From the NCBI GenBank assembly GCA_023473205.1, contig JAMCYY010000061.1, positions 1 through 11,358 on the forward strand: a stretch of DNA of 11,358 bases, read 5' to 3'. This stretch comes from Patescibacteria group bacterium (GTDB lineage Bacteria > Patescibacteriota > Microgenomatia > UM-FILTER-40-11). Of the stretch, positions 6,908-11,358 are shown piece by piece. Position 1 is the stretch's first letter; every line of letters starts with the position of its first letter. The translations under genes and the position numbers were made by a program. The notes beneath the pieces were generated by a model. That model was not told where the DNA came from, ran no database searches, and was given only the letters and a program-made list of their open reading frames with translations.

Positions 6908-7489
6908 ATGGAGAGAAGTGTTGTTTTAGTTAAGCCAGATGGGGTTAAAAGGGGACTGGTGGGAGAAATTGTGGCAAGATTTGAAAAGGCTGGTTTAAAG
7001 ATTGTGGCGATGAAGATGGTTTGGATCGATAAAAAATTTGCTTTTAAGCATTATGGTTATACTGATGAATGGTTTGAGAATGTGGGCAAGCGAACCAAAG
7101 AATTTTATCAAACTCAAGGCTATGACCCAGGTGAGCAAATTAATAAAATGACCAACAAAGAAATTGGCCAGTTGGTACAACAATGGAACATTGATTATTT
7201 AACTGAGGGTCCTGTGGTGGCAATGATATTAGAAGGACCAGAGGTGATTAAAATTGTCAGAAAAATGGTTGGTACAACTTACCCTCAGGATGCCGCGCCT
7301 GGAACGATTAGAGGGGATTATAGCTTTGACTCTCCGCTTTTGTCCAATCAAAAAAGACGTTCAGTCCATAATTTAATTCATGCTTCAGGCAAGCCTGAAG
7401 AAGCCGAGATTGAAATCCAACTTTGGTTTAAAGAAGAGGAAATCCATAACTATAAAAGGGTAGAAGAGATGTTGATGATGGGTGAATAA
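6908..7489 (+). CDS. ndk: Nucleoside diphosphate kinase, long form
   Basis: A 193-residue kinase that transfers the gamma phosphate of NTPs to NDPs through a phosphohistidine. VLVKPDGVKRGLVGEI (about 6-21) is the N-terminal signature. GPVVAMILEG (101-110), GTTYPQDAAPGTIRGDYS (122-139) and the active-site NLIHASG (155-161, His158) are all present. Usual bacterial forms have about 130-155 residues; the extra length here is mostly an insertion at about 58-97 between the first helices and GPVVAM, plus a C-terminal tail after the active site. The Asp-Ser after the His-Ala-Ser is GlyLys here rather than the usual DS. It has a strong ribosome binding site (AAGGAGG) and its own promoter, unlike most genes in the window. 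Identity is secure; the insertion may change oligomer state. Confidence 0.96.
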   Translation: MERSVVLVKPDGVKRGLVGEIVARFEKAGLKIVAMKMVWIDKKFAFKHYGYTDEWFENVGKRTKEFYQTQGYDPGEQINKMTNKEIGQLVQQWNIDYLTEGPVVAMILEGPEVIKIVRKMVGTTYPQDAAPGTIRGDYSFDSPLLSNQKRRSVHNLIHASGKPEEAEIEIQLWFKEEEIHNYKRVEEMLMMGE

Positions 7490-7541
7490 GGAATTTCAAA
7501 TTATTCTAATTAACCTAATTTCAAAATAATTTTTATATTTG

Positions 7542-7570
7542 TTGACAAATATTTTTTAGTTGTTTATCAT
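7542..7570 (+). promoter_or_regulatory. Near-consensus promoter giving a leaderless lemA mRNA
   Basis: TTGACA (7542-7547), a 17-bp spacer and TATCAT (7565-7570). Only six bases lie between the -10 and the lemA ATG at 7577, so the expected start of transcription falls on the start codon itself. No Shine-Dalgarno is present. Confidence 0.8.
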
Positions 7571-7576
7571 AAATCT

Positions 7577-8137
7577 ATGACTGCATTTTTTTGGGTTTCA
7601 ATTACCTTTGGGACAGTTGCTTTTTTAATTCTTGTGTATCTTTGGTCAGTTTACAATGGTTTTGTTGTTGAAAGAAATCAGGTAAAAACCGATTATTCTG
7701 ACATTGATATTCAACTCAAAAGAAGAGCTTCCTTAATTGAACAGCTGGCAGCTTTAGTTAAAGATTATGCTAAACATGAGAAAGAGACTTTTGAGAATGT
7801 TTCCCGCGCCAGAGCAGCTTTAGATACTTCCAAAACCGCTGGTCAGGCAGCTAAAGCAGAAAATATGTTAAGCCAAACTTTAAGGTCACTTTTTTCGGTG
7901 GTGGAAAATTATCCTAAACTTCTGGCCAATGAAAGCTTTCAAGGTTTAAGGGAAGACCTTAAGGAAACAGAGAACTTAATTGCTAAGTATCGGGAAGAAT
8001 ATAACAAAACAGTACAAAATTACAACAATCTTATACAAACTTTTCCTAATTTGTTAGCCGCTTCGGTCTTTCAATTTCATGAAGAAGAGCTTTTTCAAGA
8101 GATGCCGGAGGCAGTGAAAGAAGATGGCGCGAAATAA
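7577..8137 (+). CDS. lemA: LemA family membrane protein
   Basis: A 186-residue protein with one N-terminal membrane segment (about 4-25) and a long helical domain. Family signatures are VYNGFVVERNQV (about 25-36), IDIQLKRRASLIEQLAALV (about 44-62), HEKETFENVSRARAAL, ENYPKLLANESFQGLREDL and YNKTVQNYNNLIQTFPNLLAA. All parts of a full-length LemA are present. LemA proteins are envelope-associated with no settled biochemical role. In many bacteria the next gene encodes a TPM-domain protein; here it is a secreted coiled-coil protein whose start overlaps the lemA stop by 14 bases, so the two are probably cotranscribed and translationally coupled. The start is set by the promoter just before it. Confidence 0.95.
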   Translation: MTAFFWVSITFGTVAFLILVYLWSVYNGFVVERNQVKTDYSDIDIQLKRRASLIEQLAALVKDYAKHEKETFENVSRARAALDTSKTAGQAAKAENMLSQTLRSLFSVVENYPKLLANESFQGLREDLKETENLIAKYREEYNKTVQNYNNLIQTFPNLLAASVFQFHEEELFQEMPEAVKEDGAK

Positions 8138-8675
8138 AGTAATCTTTCTGGTTTTAGTGCTCATGTTTTTGTCTTCTATGTTTTCTTCTGTTTATGCTGG
8201 AGTTCAAAGCGGAGAAATTGAGAAGAAAATTCTTAAGCCAATTGAGAAAAAATATCAGGAAATTACCCAAAATTTAGAAAATTATTCTAAAGCCCAAGAT
8301 GAAGTAGAAAACTTAGAAAGGGAGATGCTTTCGACGCCAATTCCCACTTTTGAGCCAACTACTGTTCCCCGAAAAGTTTTGCCTAAAGTTCAGCCGACCA
8401 GGCCGCCTAATGTTTCTGTTCCTGATTACCAAAAACAGGTTGATGATTGGTGGAAACAAGTCCAGGAAGAAAACAGGCAGAAAAGTGAGGAAAGTAAAAG
8501 GCAGCTGAAAGAATTTAAACAACAAAGCGAACAAAATTATCAAAATGCGGTGCAGCAAGGGCAGCAGGATATGGAGCAATTTAGGCAGCAATCGCAGCAA
8601 GAGATGGAAAGTTTTCGTAAGGAGCAAGAAGAACAACAAAAACAATTTTTGCTAGAGCATGGAATTACTCCTTAA
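8124..8675 (+). CDS. Secreted Gln-rich coiled-coil protein, partner of LemA
   Basis: A 183-residue protein of no family I recognise. Residues 1-25 form a signal peptide: Arg/Lys near the start, a hydrophobic core (7-20), and cleavage probably after SVYA. Residues about 28-70 are a charged helix (EIEKKILKPIEKKYQEI). Residues about 71-100 are a Pro/Thr-rich spacer. Residues about 101-178 form a Gln/Glu-rich coiled coil with repeated QQ, EQ and FRQQ/FKQQ patterns. The ATG overlaps the lemA end; GGAGG at 8107-8111 lies 12 bases upstream. The pairing suggests an extracytoplasmic rod working with LemA, as inference only. The composition means distant similarity searches will be dominated by low-complexity matches. 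Confidence 0.8.
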   Translation: MARNKVIFLVLVLMFLSSMFSSVYAGVQSGEIEKKILKPIEKKYQEITQNLENYSKAQDEVENLEREMLSTPIPTFEPTTVPRKVLPKVQPTRPPNVSVPDYQKQVDDWWKQVQEENRQKSEESKRQLKEFKQQSEQNYQNAVQQGQQDMEQFRQQSQQEMESFRKEQEEQQKQFLLEHGITP

Positions 8676-8714
8676 GCCCCCAATTCGAATTTTGATATTG
8701 ATCAAGTTGGGCTT
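8674..8714. terminator. Possible weak hairpin between convergent genes
   Basis: AAGCCC (8674-8679) can pair with GGGCTT (8709-8714) across a loop of 29 nt, between the stop codons of the coiled-coil gene and the MBL gene. T-rich sequence follows on the plus strand only after a gap of several bases. Weak; given only because both genes end here. Confidence 0.25.
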
Positions 8715-8716
8715 GG

Positions 8717-9325
8717 TTAATTAAAAATTTTTAATTTTTTTTGCTTAAGCAAAAAAGCTTCTCCATGTCCTGGGTAAATTTTGATTCCTGGTGAAAACTG
8801 CGAAAGCTTTTCAAGTGATATTCTTAGATCTTGTTTGGACGAGTAAGAATGATTTGTTTCAGCTTGGCCATTAGCAAACAAGGTGTCACCGGAAAATAAA
8901 ATTTTTTCTTTAGGAAAGTAAAGACAAACGCTTCCCGGAGTATGTCCCGGTGTCTCAATGATTTTCCCCCCAAAGCCTTCAAACTCCTCAAATCCCTCGC
9001 TTATCTTAGGTGGCTCTTCAATAATTTTTCTACTCAACCAGTGTTCGGCTCTTTTTTGTAAATCATTAACCAAAAATAAATCTTTTTGATTAAGGTACAC
9101 AGGAATTAAAAAGGCCTTTGAAAGCTCATCAGCGGCGAGACAATGGTCAAAGTGTCCATGAGTGAGGATTATGGCCGTAGGTTTTAATTTTAGCGCCAGG
9201 ACTTCTGTAATAATGAAATCCGCCGCGTCTCCCGGGTCAATAATTAAAGCATTTTTATTTTCTTCATCCCAGAGAAGATAACAATTAGTTTGCAGTTCTC
9301 CAACCACTAAAGTCTTGACTTGCAT
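8717..9325 (-). CDS. MBL-fold metallohydrolase (glyoxalase II-like)
   Basis: A 202-residue metallo-beta-lactamase-fold hydrolase. The metal-binding motif THGHFDH is at 55-61 (His56, His58, Asp60, His61). Further ligands are His128 in ETPGHTPGS, Asp147 in FSGDTLF and His187 in YPGHGE. NCYLLWDEE and IIDPGD at the N-terminus are typical of the short YcbL/glyoxalase II-like group. This group lacks the separate substrate-binding domain of true glyoxalase II, so the substrate (a thioester such as S-lactoylglutathione or another ester) cannot be named. All metal ligands are present, so it should be active. It is monocistronic; the -10 box ends six bases before the ATG, predicting a leaderless mRNA. 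Confidence 0.94.
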   Translation of the reverse strand: MQVKTLVVGELQTNCYLLWDEENKNALIIDPGDAADFIITEVLALKLKPTAIILTHGHFDHCLAADELSKAFLIPVYLNQKDLFLVNDLQKRAEHWLSRKIIEEPPKISEGFEEFEGFGGKIIETPGHTPGSVCLYFPKEKILFSGDTLFANGQAETNHSYSSKQDLRISLEKLSQFSPGIKIYPGHGEAFLLKQKKLKIFN

Positions 9326-9331
9326 AAGAAG

Positions 9332-9340
9332 ATTGTAACA
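9332..9340 (-). promoter_or_regulatory. Extended -10 promoter of the MBL hydrolase gene
   Basis: On the minus strand TGTTACAAT is a perfect extended -10 (TGn plus TACAAT at 9332-9337). No good -35 is seen. Six bases follow before the ATG, placing the start of transcription on the start codon. Confidence 0.6.
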
Positions 9341-9370
9341 TTAAAAAGTATCACGAGTACCACGGGTAGA

Positions 9371-9434
9371 CGTAGTAGTGGGCTTTAGCCCACGCTTGTC
9401 TCTAAAGCTAACGTCGACTAAAGTCGACTACTAC
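9371..9434. repeat. Inverted pair of CTTTAG-core palindromes (copies 4 and 5)
   Basis: GTGGGCTTTAGCCCAC (9378-9393) is read on the plus strand after CGTAGTAG. GTCGACTAAAGTCGAC (9413-9428) is the same family read on the minus strand, as CTGTAGTAGTCGACTTTAG. The pair therefore has inverted GTAGTAG ends (from 9372 and to 9434), like the composite element at 5085-5248. Both stems are perfect over seven pairs. Confidence 0.85.
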
Positions 9435-9443
9435 AGTTTTAAT

Positions 9444-9474
9444 CGTAATAGTGGACTTTAGTCCACGTTGTCTT
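9444..9474 (+). repeat. CTTTAG-core palindrome, copy 6
   Basis: GTGGACTTTAGTCCAC (9451-9466) is a perfect seven-pair palindrome preceded by CGTAATA and followed by the family flank GTTGTCTT. It directly follows copies 4 and 5. Confidence 0.85.
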
Positions 9475-9544
9475 TAGCAATGTAAGAATAATCTATGAAA
9501 TATTTGCTTTTAAAGTATAATAACGGAACCTAAATTATTTTATT

Positions 9545-9571
9545 TATACTCCTTATACTCCATATACTCCA
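9545..9571 (+). repeat. Three 9-bp tandem units TATACTCC(T/A)
   Basis: Three consecutive units, TATACTCCT, TATACTCCA and TATACTCCA. They lie in the gap between the MBL gene and the zinc-ribbon gene, with no known role. Confidence 0.7.
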
Positions 9572-9597
9572 TTTTACAAATTTATAATACCTCCGTA

Positions 9598-9635
9598 GCT
9601 TTGAATTTGTTCAATATTCACTACAAATTCAAAGC
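9598..9635. repeat. 13-bp perfect inverted repeat
   Basis: GCTTTGAATTTGT (9598-9610) and ACAAATTCAAAGC (9623-9635) are perfect inverse complements around a 12-nt loop. Partial pairing continues outwards (CTCC with GGGG). A TATAAT (9643-9648) follows on the plus strand at once, so it could be an operator-like site or a terminator of something upstream; neither is shown. Confidence 0.7.
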
Positions 9636-9655
9636 GAAGGGGTATAATTATAAAG

Positions 9656-9728
9656 ATGACCATTGAAAAAAGGAGATACCAATGAACCAATGAAATTTGG
9701 CAGTAGGCTTTGGCTATATAATTATTGA
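9656..9728 (+). other. Three overlapping mini-ORFs with a ribosome binding site
   Basis: ATG at 9656 gives nine codons (MTIEKRRYQ) ending at 9685. The ATG at 9682 overlaps that stop as ATGA and encodes MNQ, ending at 9693. The ATG at 9690 again overlaps as ATGA and encodes MKFGSRLWLYNY, ending at 9728. AAGGAGA (9670-9676) precedes the second ATG. It may be a leader or a decayed coding sequence; chance is also quite possible at this length. Confidence 0.2.
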
Positions 9729-9766
9729 CAAATAATTTATACTATAAGAAAGAAAAAATTTTTTTT

Positions 9767-9886
9767 ATGTTAAAACCTGATAACGAAAGATCCTTAACTC
9801 GTAGGCAATTTATTGAAGAAGAAGTTACTGCTGCTTTGGTTTTAACATTGAAAGATGCTTCACAATATGCCGCACTAATTTCTTGA
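9767..9886 (+). CDS. Doubtful 39-residue ORF
   Basis: ATG at 9767 opens MLKPDNERSLTRRQFIEEEV and continues hydrophobic (TAALVLTL) to a TGA at 9884. SLTRRQF recalls a twin-arginine signal start, but the charged EEE after it breaks that pattern. No Shine-Dalgarno is visible (only an A/T tract before it). The remaining bases to the terminator at 10036 are open only in scattered frames. It may be a decayed gene or a small peptide. I see no other coding candidate in 9326-10084. Confidence 0.25.
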   Translation: MLKPDNERSLTRRQFIEEEVTAALVLTLKDASQYAALIS

Positions 9887-10035
9887 AAGAAATGTGATAA
9901 TGCCGATTATCTTCGGTTATTCTCATTACTTTGCCGGCAATAATTGGTATCCGTGGTAGAAGCCAAGCTTCCTCCGGTCTCAACAAAAGAAAATTTTTTT
10001 TGGGCAACGGCTACAGTTGCTATTTCTTCCATTCA

Positions 10036-10064
10036 AAAACCCCCAAGCTTAGCTTGGGGGTTTT
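10036..10064. terminator. Strong bidirectional intrinsic terminator
   Basis: AAAACCCCCAAGCT (10036-10049) and AGCTTGGGGGTTTT (10051-10064) form a long GC-cored stem. A tracts and T tracts lie on both sides, so it works in both directions. It ends the zinc-ribbon transcript (minus strand) and any plus-strand transcript crossing 9767-10035. Confidence 0.85.
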
Positions 10065-10084
10065 AATTTCCTTAGTAAACAAGT

Positions 10085-10354
10085 TTATGCTCTTGGGTTA
10101 CGTTTTTGGTAACAAGCATTGCAGTAAACCGGTTTATCACCTCGCGGTTGAAAAGGAACCGTGCATTTAGCACCACATTCAGCACAAGTAGCTTCGAAAG
10201 AAGCTTTTTGCTGCTTTCTGGCTTGACGGCAATTCGGACACCTTTGTGGGGCGTTTTGAAACCCTTTTTGCGCGTAGAAATCTTGTTCAGAAGCAGTCCA
10301 GACAAAGTCTGCACCACATTCTTTGCATTTTAAGGTTTGATCTTGATATGCCAT
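10085..10354 (-). CDS. Zinc-ribbon protein with four CxxC pairs
   Basis: An 89-residue protein made of two zinc-binding knuckle pairs. The N-terminal half fits the probable zinc-ribbon family with KCKECGADFVWTASEQDFYA (Cys10, Cys13) and RCPNCRQARK (Cys39, Cys42). The second half has CAECGAKCTVPFQPRGDKPV (Cys57, Cys60, extra Cys64) and YCNACYQ (Cys78, Cys81). It should bind two zinc ions; nucleic-acid or protein binding is likely but unproven. The start is fixed by a strong ribosome binding site (GGAGGTGA, 10365-10372) at the end of a roughly 100-nt leader. It is probably monocistronic between its own promoter and the terminator at 10036. The protein family is well supported; its function is unknown. 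Confidence 0.9.
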   Translation of the reverse strand: MAYQDQTLKCKECGADFVWTASEQDFYAQKGFQNAPQRCPNCRQARKQQKASFEATCAECGAKCTVPFQPRGDKPVYCNACYQKRNPRA

Positions 10355-10457
10355 TTAATTTGTTTCACCTCCTCCCGGAGTCCTAGGACCAAATTTTTCC
10401 TGGTACTCCGAGAGCTTAGGGCTACGGGACGGTGAAAACTTGGGTTTACTAGGTACT
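10355..10457 (-). promoter_or_regulatory. Structured mRNA leader of the zinc-ribbon gene
   Basis: From the expected start near 10457 the leader is about 103 nt, by far the longest in the window and less AT-rich than its surroundings. CGGAGT (10410-10405) pairs with ACTCCG (10381-10376), with further CC/GG and GG/CC pairs inside, forming a bulged hairpin next to the ribosome binding site. TTTCACC (10437-10431) is a perfect complement to GGTGAAA (10369-10363), the end of the ribosome binding site. CCCTCC around 10463-10458 can also pair with GGGAGG. It may be a translation-controlling element (ligand, temperature or autogenous). It matches no riboswitch I recognise. Confidence 0.5.
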
Positions 10458-10463
10458 GGAGGG

Positions 10464-10472
10464 ATTATAACA
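10464..10472 (-). promoter_or_regulatory. Extended -10 promoter of the zinc-ribbon gene
   Basis: On the minus strand TGTTATAAT is a full consensus extended -10 (TATAAT at 10464-10469). The -35 position shows no match. Start is expected near 10457. Confidence 0.7.
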
Positions 10473-10497
10473 TAAAAGAAGGGGAAAAGATATGATC

Positions 10498-10830
10498 CTA
10501 TAAAATGGCATAAATTACCCAATTGATCAAGGTCAGGATAAGGCCAAATAAAACCGCCCAGCCAAAAGACCGGACATGGAAGCCGGGAACAATGGCGCTG
10601 ACCAAAAGCACCAGTAAAGCATTAATGACTAAAGTAAAAAGACCCAAAGTTAAGATATTGATGGGTAAGGTGATGATAATTAAAAATGGCCTGATAATGG
10701 CATTAACCAAGCCTAAAACAAGGGCCACGACAATTGCCGTCCAGAAATTCGTCAGTTCTATCCCGGGTAAAATGTAAGCCGTGACAAAAATTGCCAAAGA
10801 GCTGATTAAAAGATTAACCAAAAAGTTCAT
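10498..10830 (-). CDS. Phage holin 4-2 / YvlD-type four-helix membrane protein
   Basis: A 110-residue, strongly hydrophobic protein with membrane segments at about 3-21, 28-47, 52-82 (possibly two) and 88-108. NAIIRPFLIIITLPINILTL (about 43-62) followed by LGLFTLVINALL is the signature of the Phage_holin_4_2 (YvlD) family. Despite the name, members are common chromosomal inner-membrane proteins with no phage link, and no phage genes are near. The function is unknown. The -10 box ends six bases before the ATG and there is no Shine-Dalgarno, predicting a leaderless mRNA. Confidence 0.9.
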   Translation of the reverse strand: MNFLVNLLISSLAIFVTAYILPGIELTNFWTAIVVALVLGLVNAIIRPFLIIITLPINILTLGLFTLVINALLVLLVSAIVPGFHVRSFGWAVLFGLILTLINWVIYAIL

Positions 10831-10836
10831 AAGTCT

Positions 10837-10866
10837 AAGTTAGCAAAGAGGGCAGGGGAAAGTCAA
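10837..10866 (-). promoter_or_regulatory. Promoter of the YvlD-type membrane protein gene
   Basis: On the minus strand TTGACT (10861-10866), an 18-bp spacer and TAACTT (10837-10842) with TGC before it as an extended -10. Six bases separate it from the ATG at 10830. Confidence 0.65.
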
Positions 10867-10886
10867 GCAAAACGGTCTTATAGGGA

Positions 10887-10917
10887 GACGTAGTAGCGGA
10901 CTTTAGTCCGCGCCGTC
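10887..10917 (+). repeat. CTTTAG-core palindrome, copy 7
   Basis: GCGGACTTTAGTCCGC (10896-10911) is a perfect seven-pair palindrome. GACG (10887-10890) and CGTC (10914-10917) give an outer inverted repeat, and both family flanks (GTAGTAG before, GTCTTA after) are present. It lies between two minus-strand genes. Confidence 0.85.
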
Positions 10918-10943
10918 TTAAGCAGTAATATCCAGTTATAAAC

Positions 10944-11358
10944 CTAGTGAAATAATTCTTTAATCATTTTTGTCTTCTGTTTTTTTTTAACATAAGGATT
11001 CTTAATGACTGCAGTGGCTTCAGCTAAAACATACCAAGGGAAAACTTCCTCGAGTGAACCTTTTAAACAACCTTCTTCATAAAGTTCTTGGGCGGTTTTG
11101 GGAATACAACTAGCACAGGTTGTTACTCCGATAACATCAGGGTTTTGGGCAATATTCTGATACCATTCAAGTAGATGGGGATTGGTAAGAAAACAATGCG
11201 CTAGGGTTAAAGAAATCCTTTGCCAAGTTATTTCATCTGCTGGTTCTAATATGTGGGCGATAATTTCTTCGCAATGATCACTGTTTCTTAAATGTTTGAT
11301 TTCAATAAGGTAAAGTAAGTATCCTTCAGCTAGTTTTCCAGGCAAAACACCAAGATTA
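10944..11358 (-). CDS. Hypothetical protein, 5' end beyond the window
   Basis: The frame is open to the window edge, so the gene is partial; about 137 residues are visible, ending at a TAG. A TTG at 11345 could start it, but nothing supports that. The protein is soluble and mainly helical, with a TTCASC stretch (Cys-Ala-Ser-Cys) in a DVIGVTTCASCIPKTAQELY segment and a Lys-rich end (KKKQKTKMIKELF). The CxxC could bind metal or be redox-active; with only one pair seen this is a guess. I do not recognise the family. Confidence 0.7.
   Translation of the reverse strand, partial: NLGVLPGKLAEGYLLYLIEIKHLRNSDHCEEIIAHILEPADEITWQRISLTLAHCFLTNPHLLEWYQNIAQNPDVIGVTTCASCIPKTAQELYEEGCLKGSLEEVFPWYVLAEATAVIKNPYVKKKQKTKMIKELFH

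Noticed and set aside
7498..7532. Hairpin after ndk (AAATTATT with AATAATTT) as a terminator
   Set aside because: The stem is eight A/T pairs with a 19-nt loop, too weak in this AT-rich gap to separate from chance.
9371..9474. Regularly spaced palindromes as a CRISPR array
   Set aside because: Copies are inverted relative to each other, unequal in sequence and unevenly spaced, and no cas genes are present.
9725..9748. TTGACA followed by TATAAG as a promoter for the ORF at 9767
   Set aside because: The spacer is only 12 bp, too short for sigma70.
9825..10007. Minus-strand 60-codon frame opposite the doubtful ORF at 9767
   Set aside because: It begins with TTG, has no ribosome binding site, lies beyond the terminator of the zinc-ribbon gene, and its composition suggests nothing known.
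10498..10830. Holin as a sign of a prophage
   Set aside because: The Phage_holin_4_2/YvlD family is widely chromosomal, and no lysis, structural or integrase genes are nearby.
9..11358. No gene-like ORF ends in TGA, as would fit UGA recoding (Gracilibacteria, Absconditabacteria).
   Set aside because: All main genes read full length under the standard code without internal TGA, and AT-rich genomes favour TAA. Twelve genes are too few to infer recoding.

Overview
The window is AT-rich and looks like chromosomal DNA from a candidate phyla radiation (Patescibacteria) bacterium, most likely of the Microgenomates type. This is inference from gene content and style, not from a marker gene. The pointers are a TsaC-TsaE fusion, an ArgRS with a variant HIGH motif, an elongated nucleoside diphosphate kinase, a LemA gene, a four-CxxC zinc-ribbon protein, and many short AT-rich or palindromic repeats in every larger gap. 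No rRNA, tRNA, CRISPR array, transposase or integrase gene was seen. The standard code fits: twelve gene-like ORFs end in TAA (nine) or TAG (three).

Layout. 9-1274 (-) is a TsaC-TsaE fusion for tRNA t6A37 synthesis. 1507-1839 (+) is a stand-alone EMAP/MetG-type tRNA-binding domain, followed by argS at 1926-3890 (+). Convergent to argS is a STAND/AAA-like protein with a lysine-less Walker A at 4037-5005 (-). A 527-bp repeat-rich divergent gap leads to an M16 zinc peptidase (5533-6801, +), ndk (6908-7489, +), and a lemA/secreted coiled-coil pair (7577-8675, +). A metallo-beta-lactamase-fold hydrolase follows at 8717-9325 (-). Then comes a 760-bp gap of repeats with only doubtful short ORFs, ending in a strong terminator. 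The right end holds a zinc-ribbon protein with a structured-looking leader (10085-10354, -), a four-helix membrane protein (10498-10830, -) and a hypothetical gene cut by the window edge (10944-11358, -).

Functional themes. The left third concerns tRNA: t6A modification, a tRNA-binding module and arginylation. The middle is housekeeping (peptidase, NDP kinase) plus a cell-envelope LemA pair. The genes do not form one operon: most have their own sigma70-like promoter and strands alternate.

Two points stand out across the window. First, a dispersed family of short palindromes with a CTTTAG core occurs seven times, only between genes, and its arms differ by compensatory changes. Second, promoters fall into two classes: several have the -10 box only 6-9 nt before the ATG, predicting leaderless mRNAs, while ndk and the zinc-ribbon gene have true leaders with strong Shine-Dalgarno sites. 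The zinc-ribbon leader could mask its own ribosome binding site. Repeat-derived DNA has also entered coding sequence in frame, in the tsaC part of the fusion and in argS.
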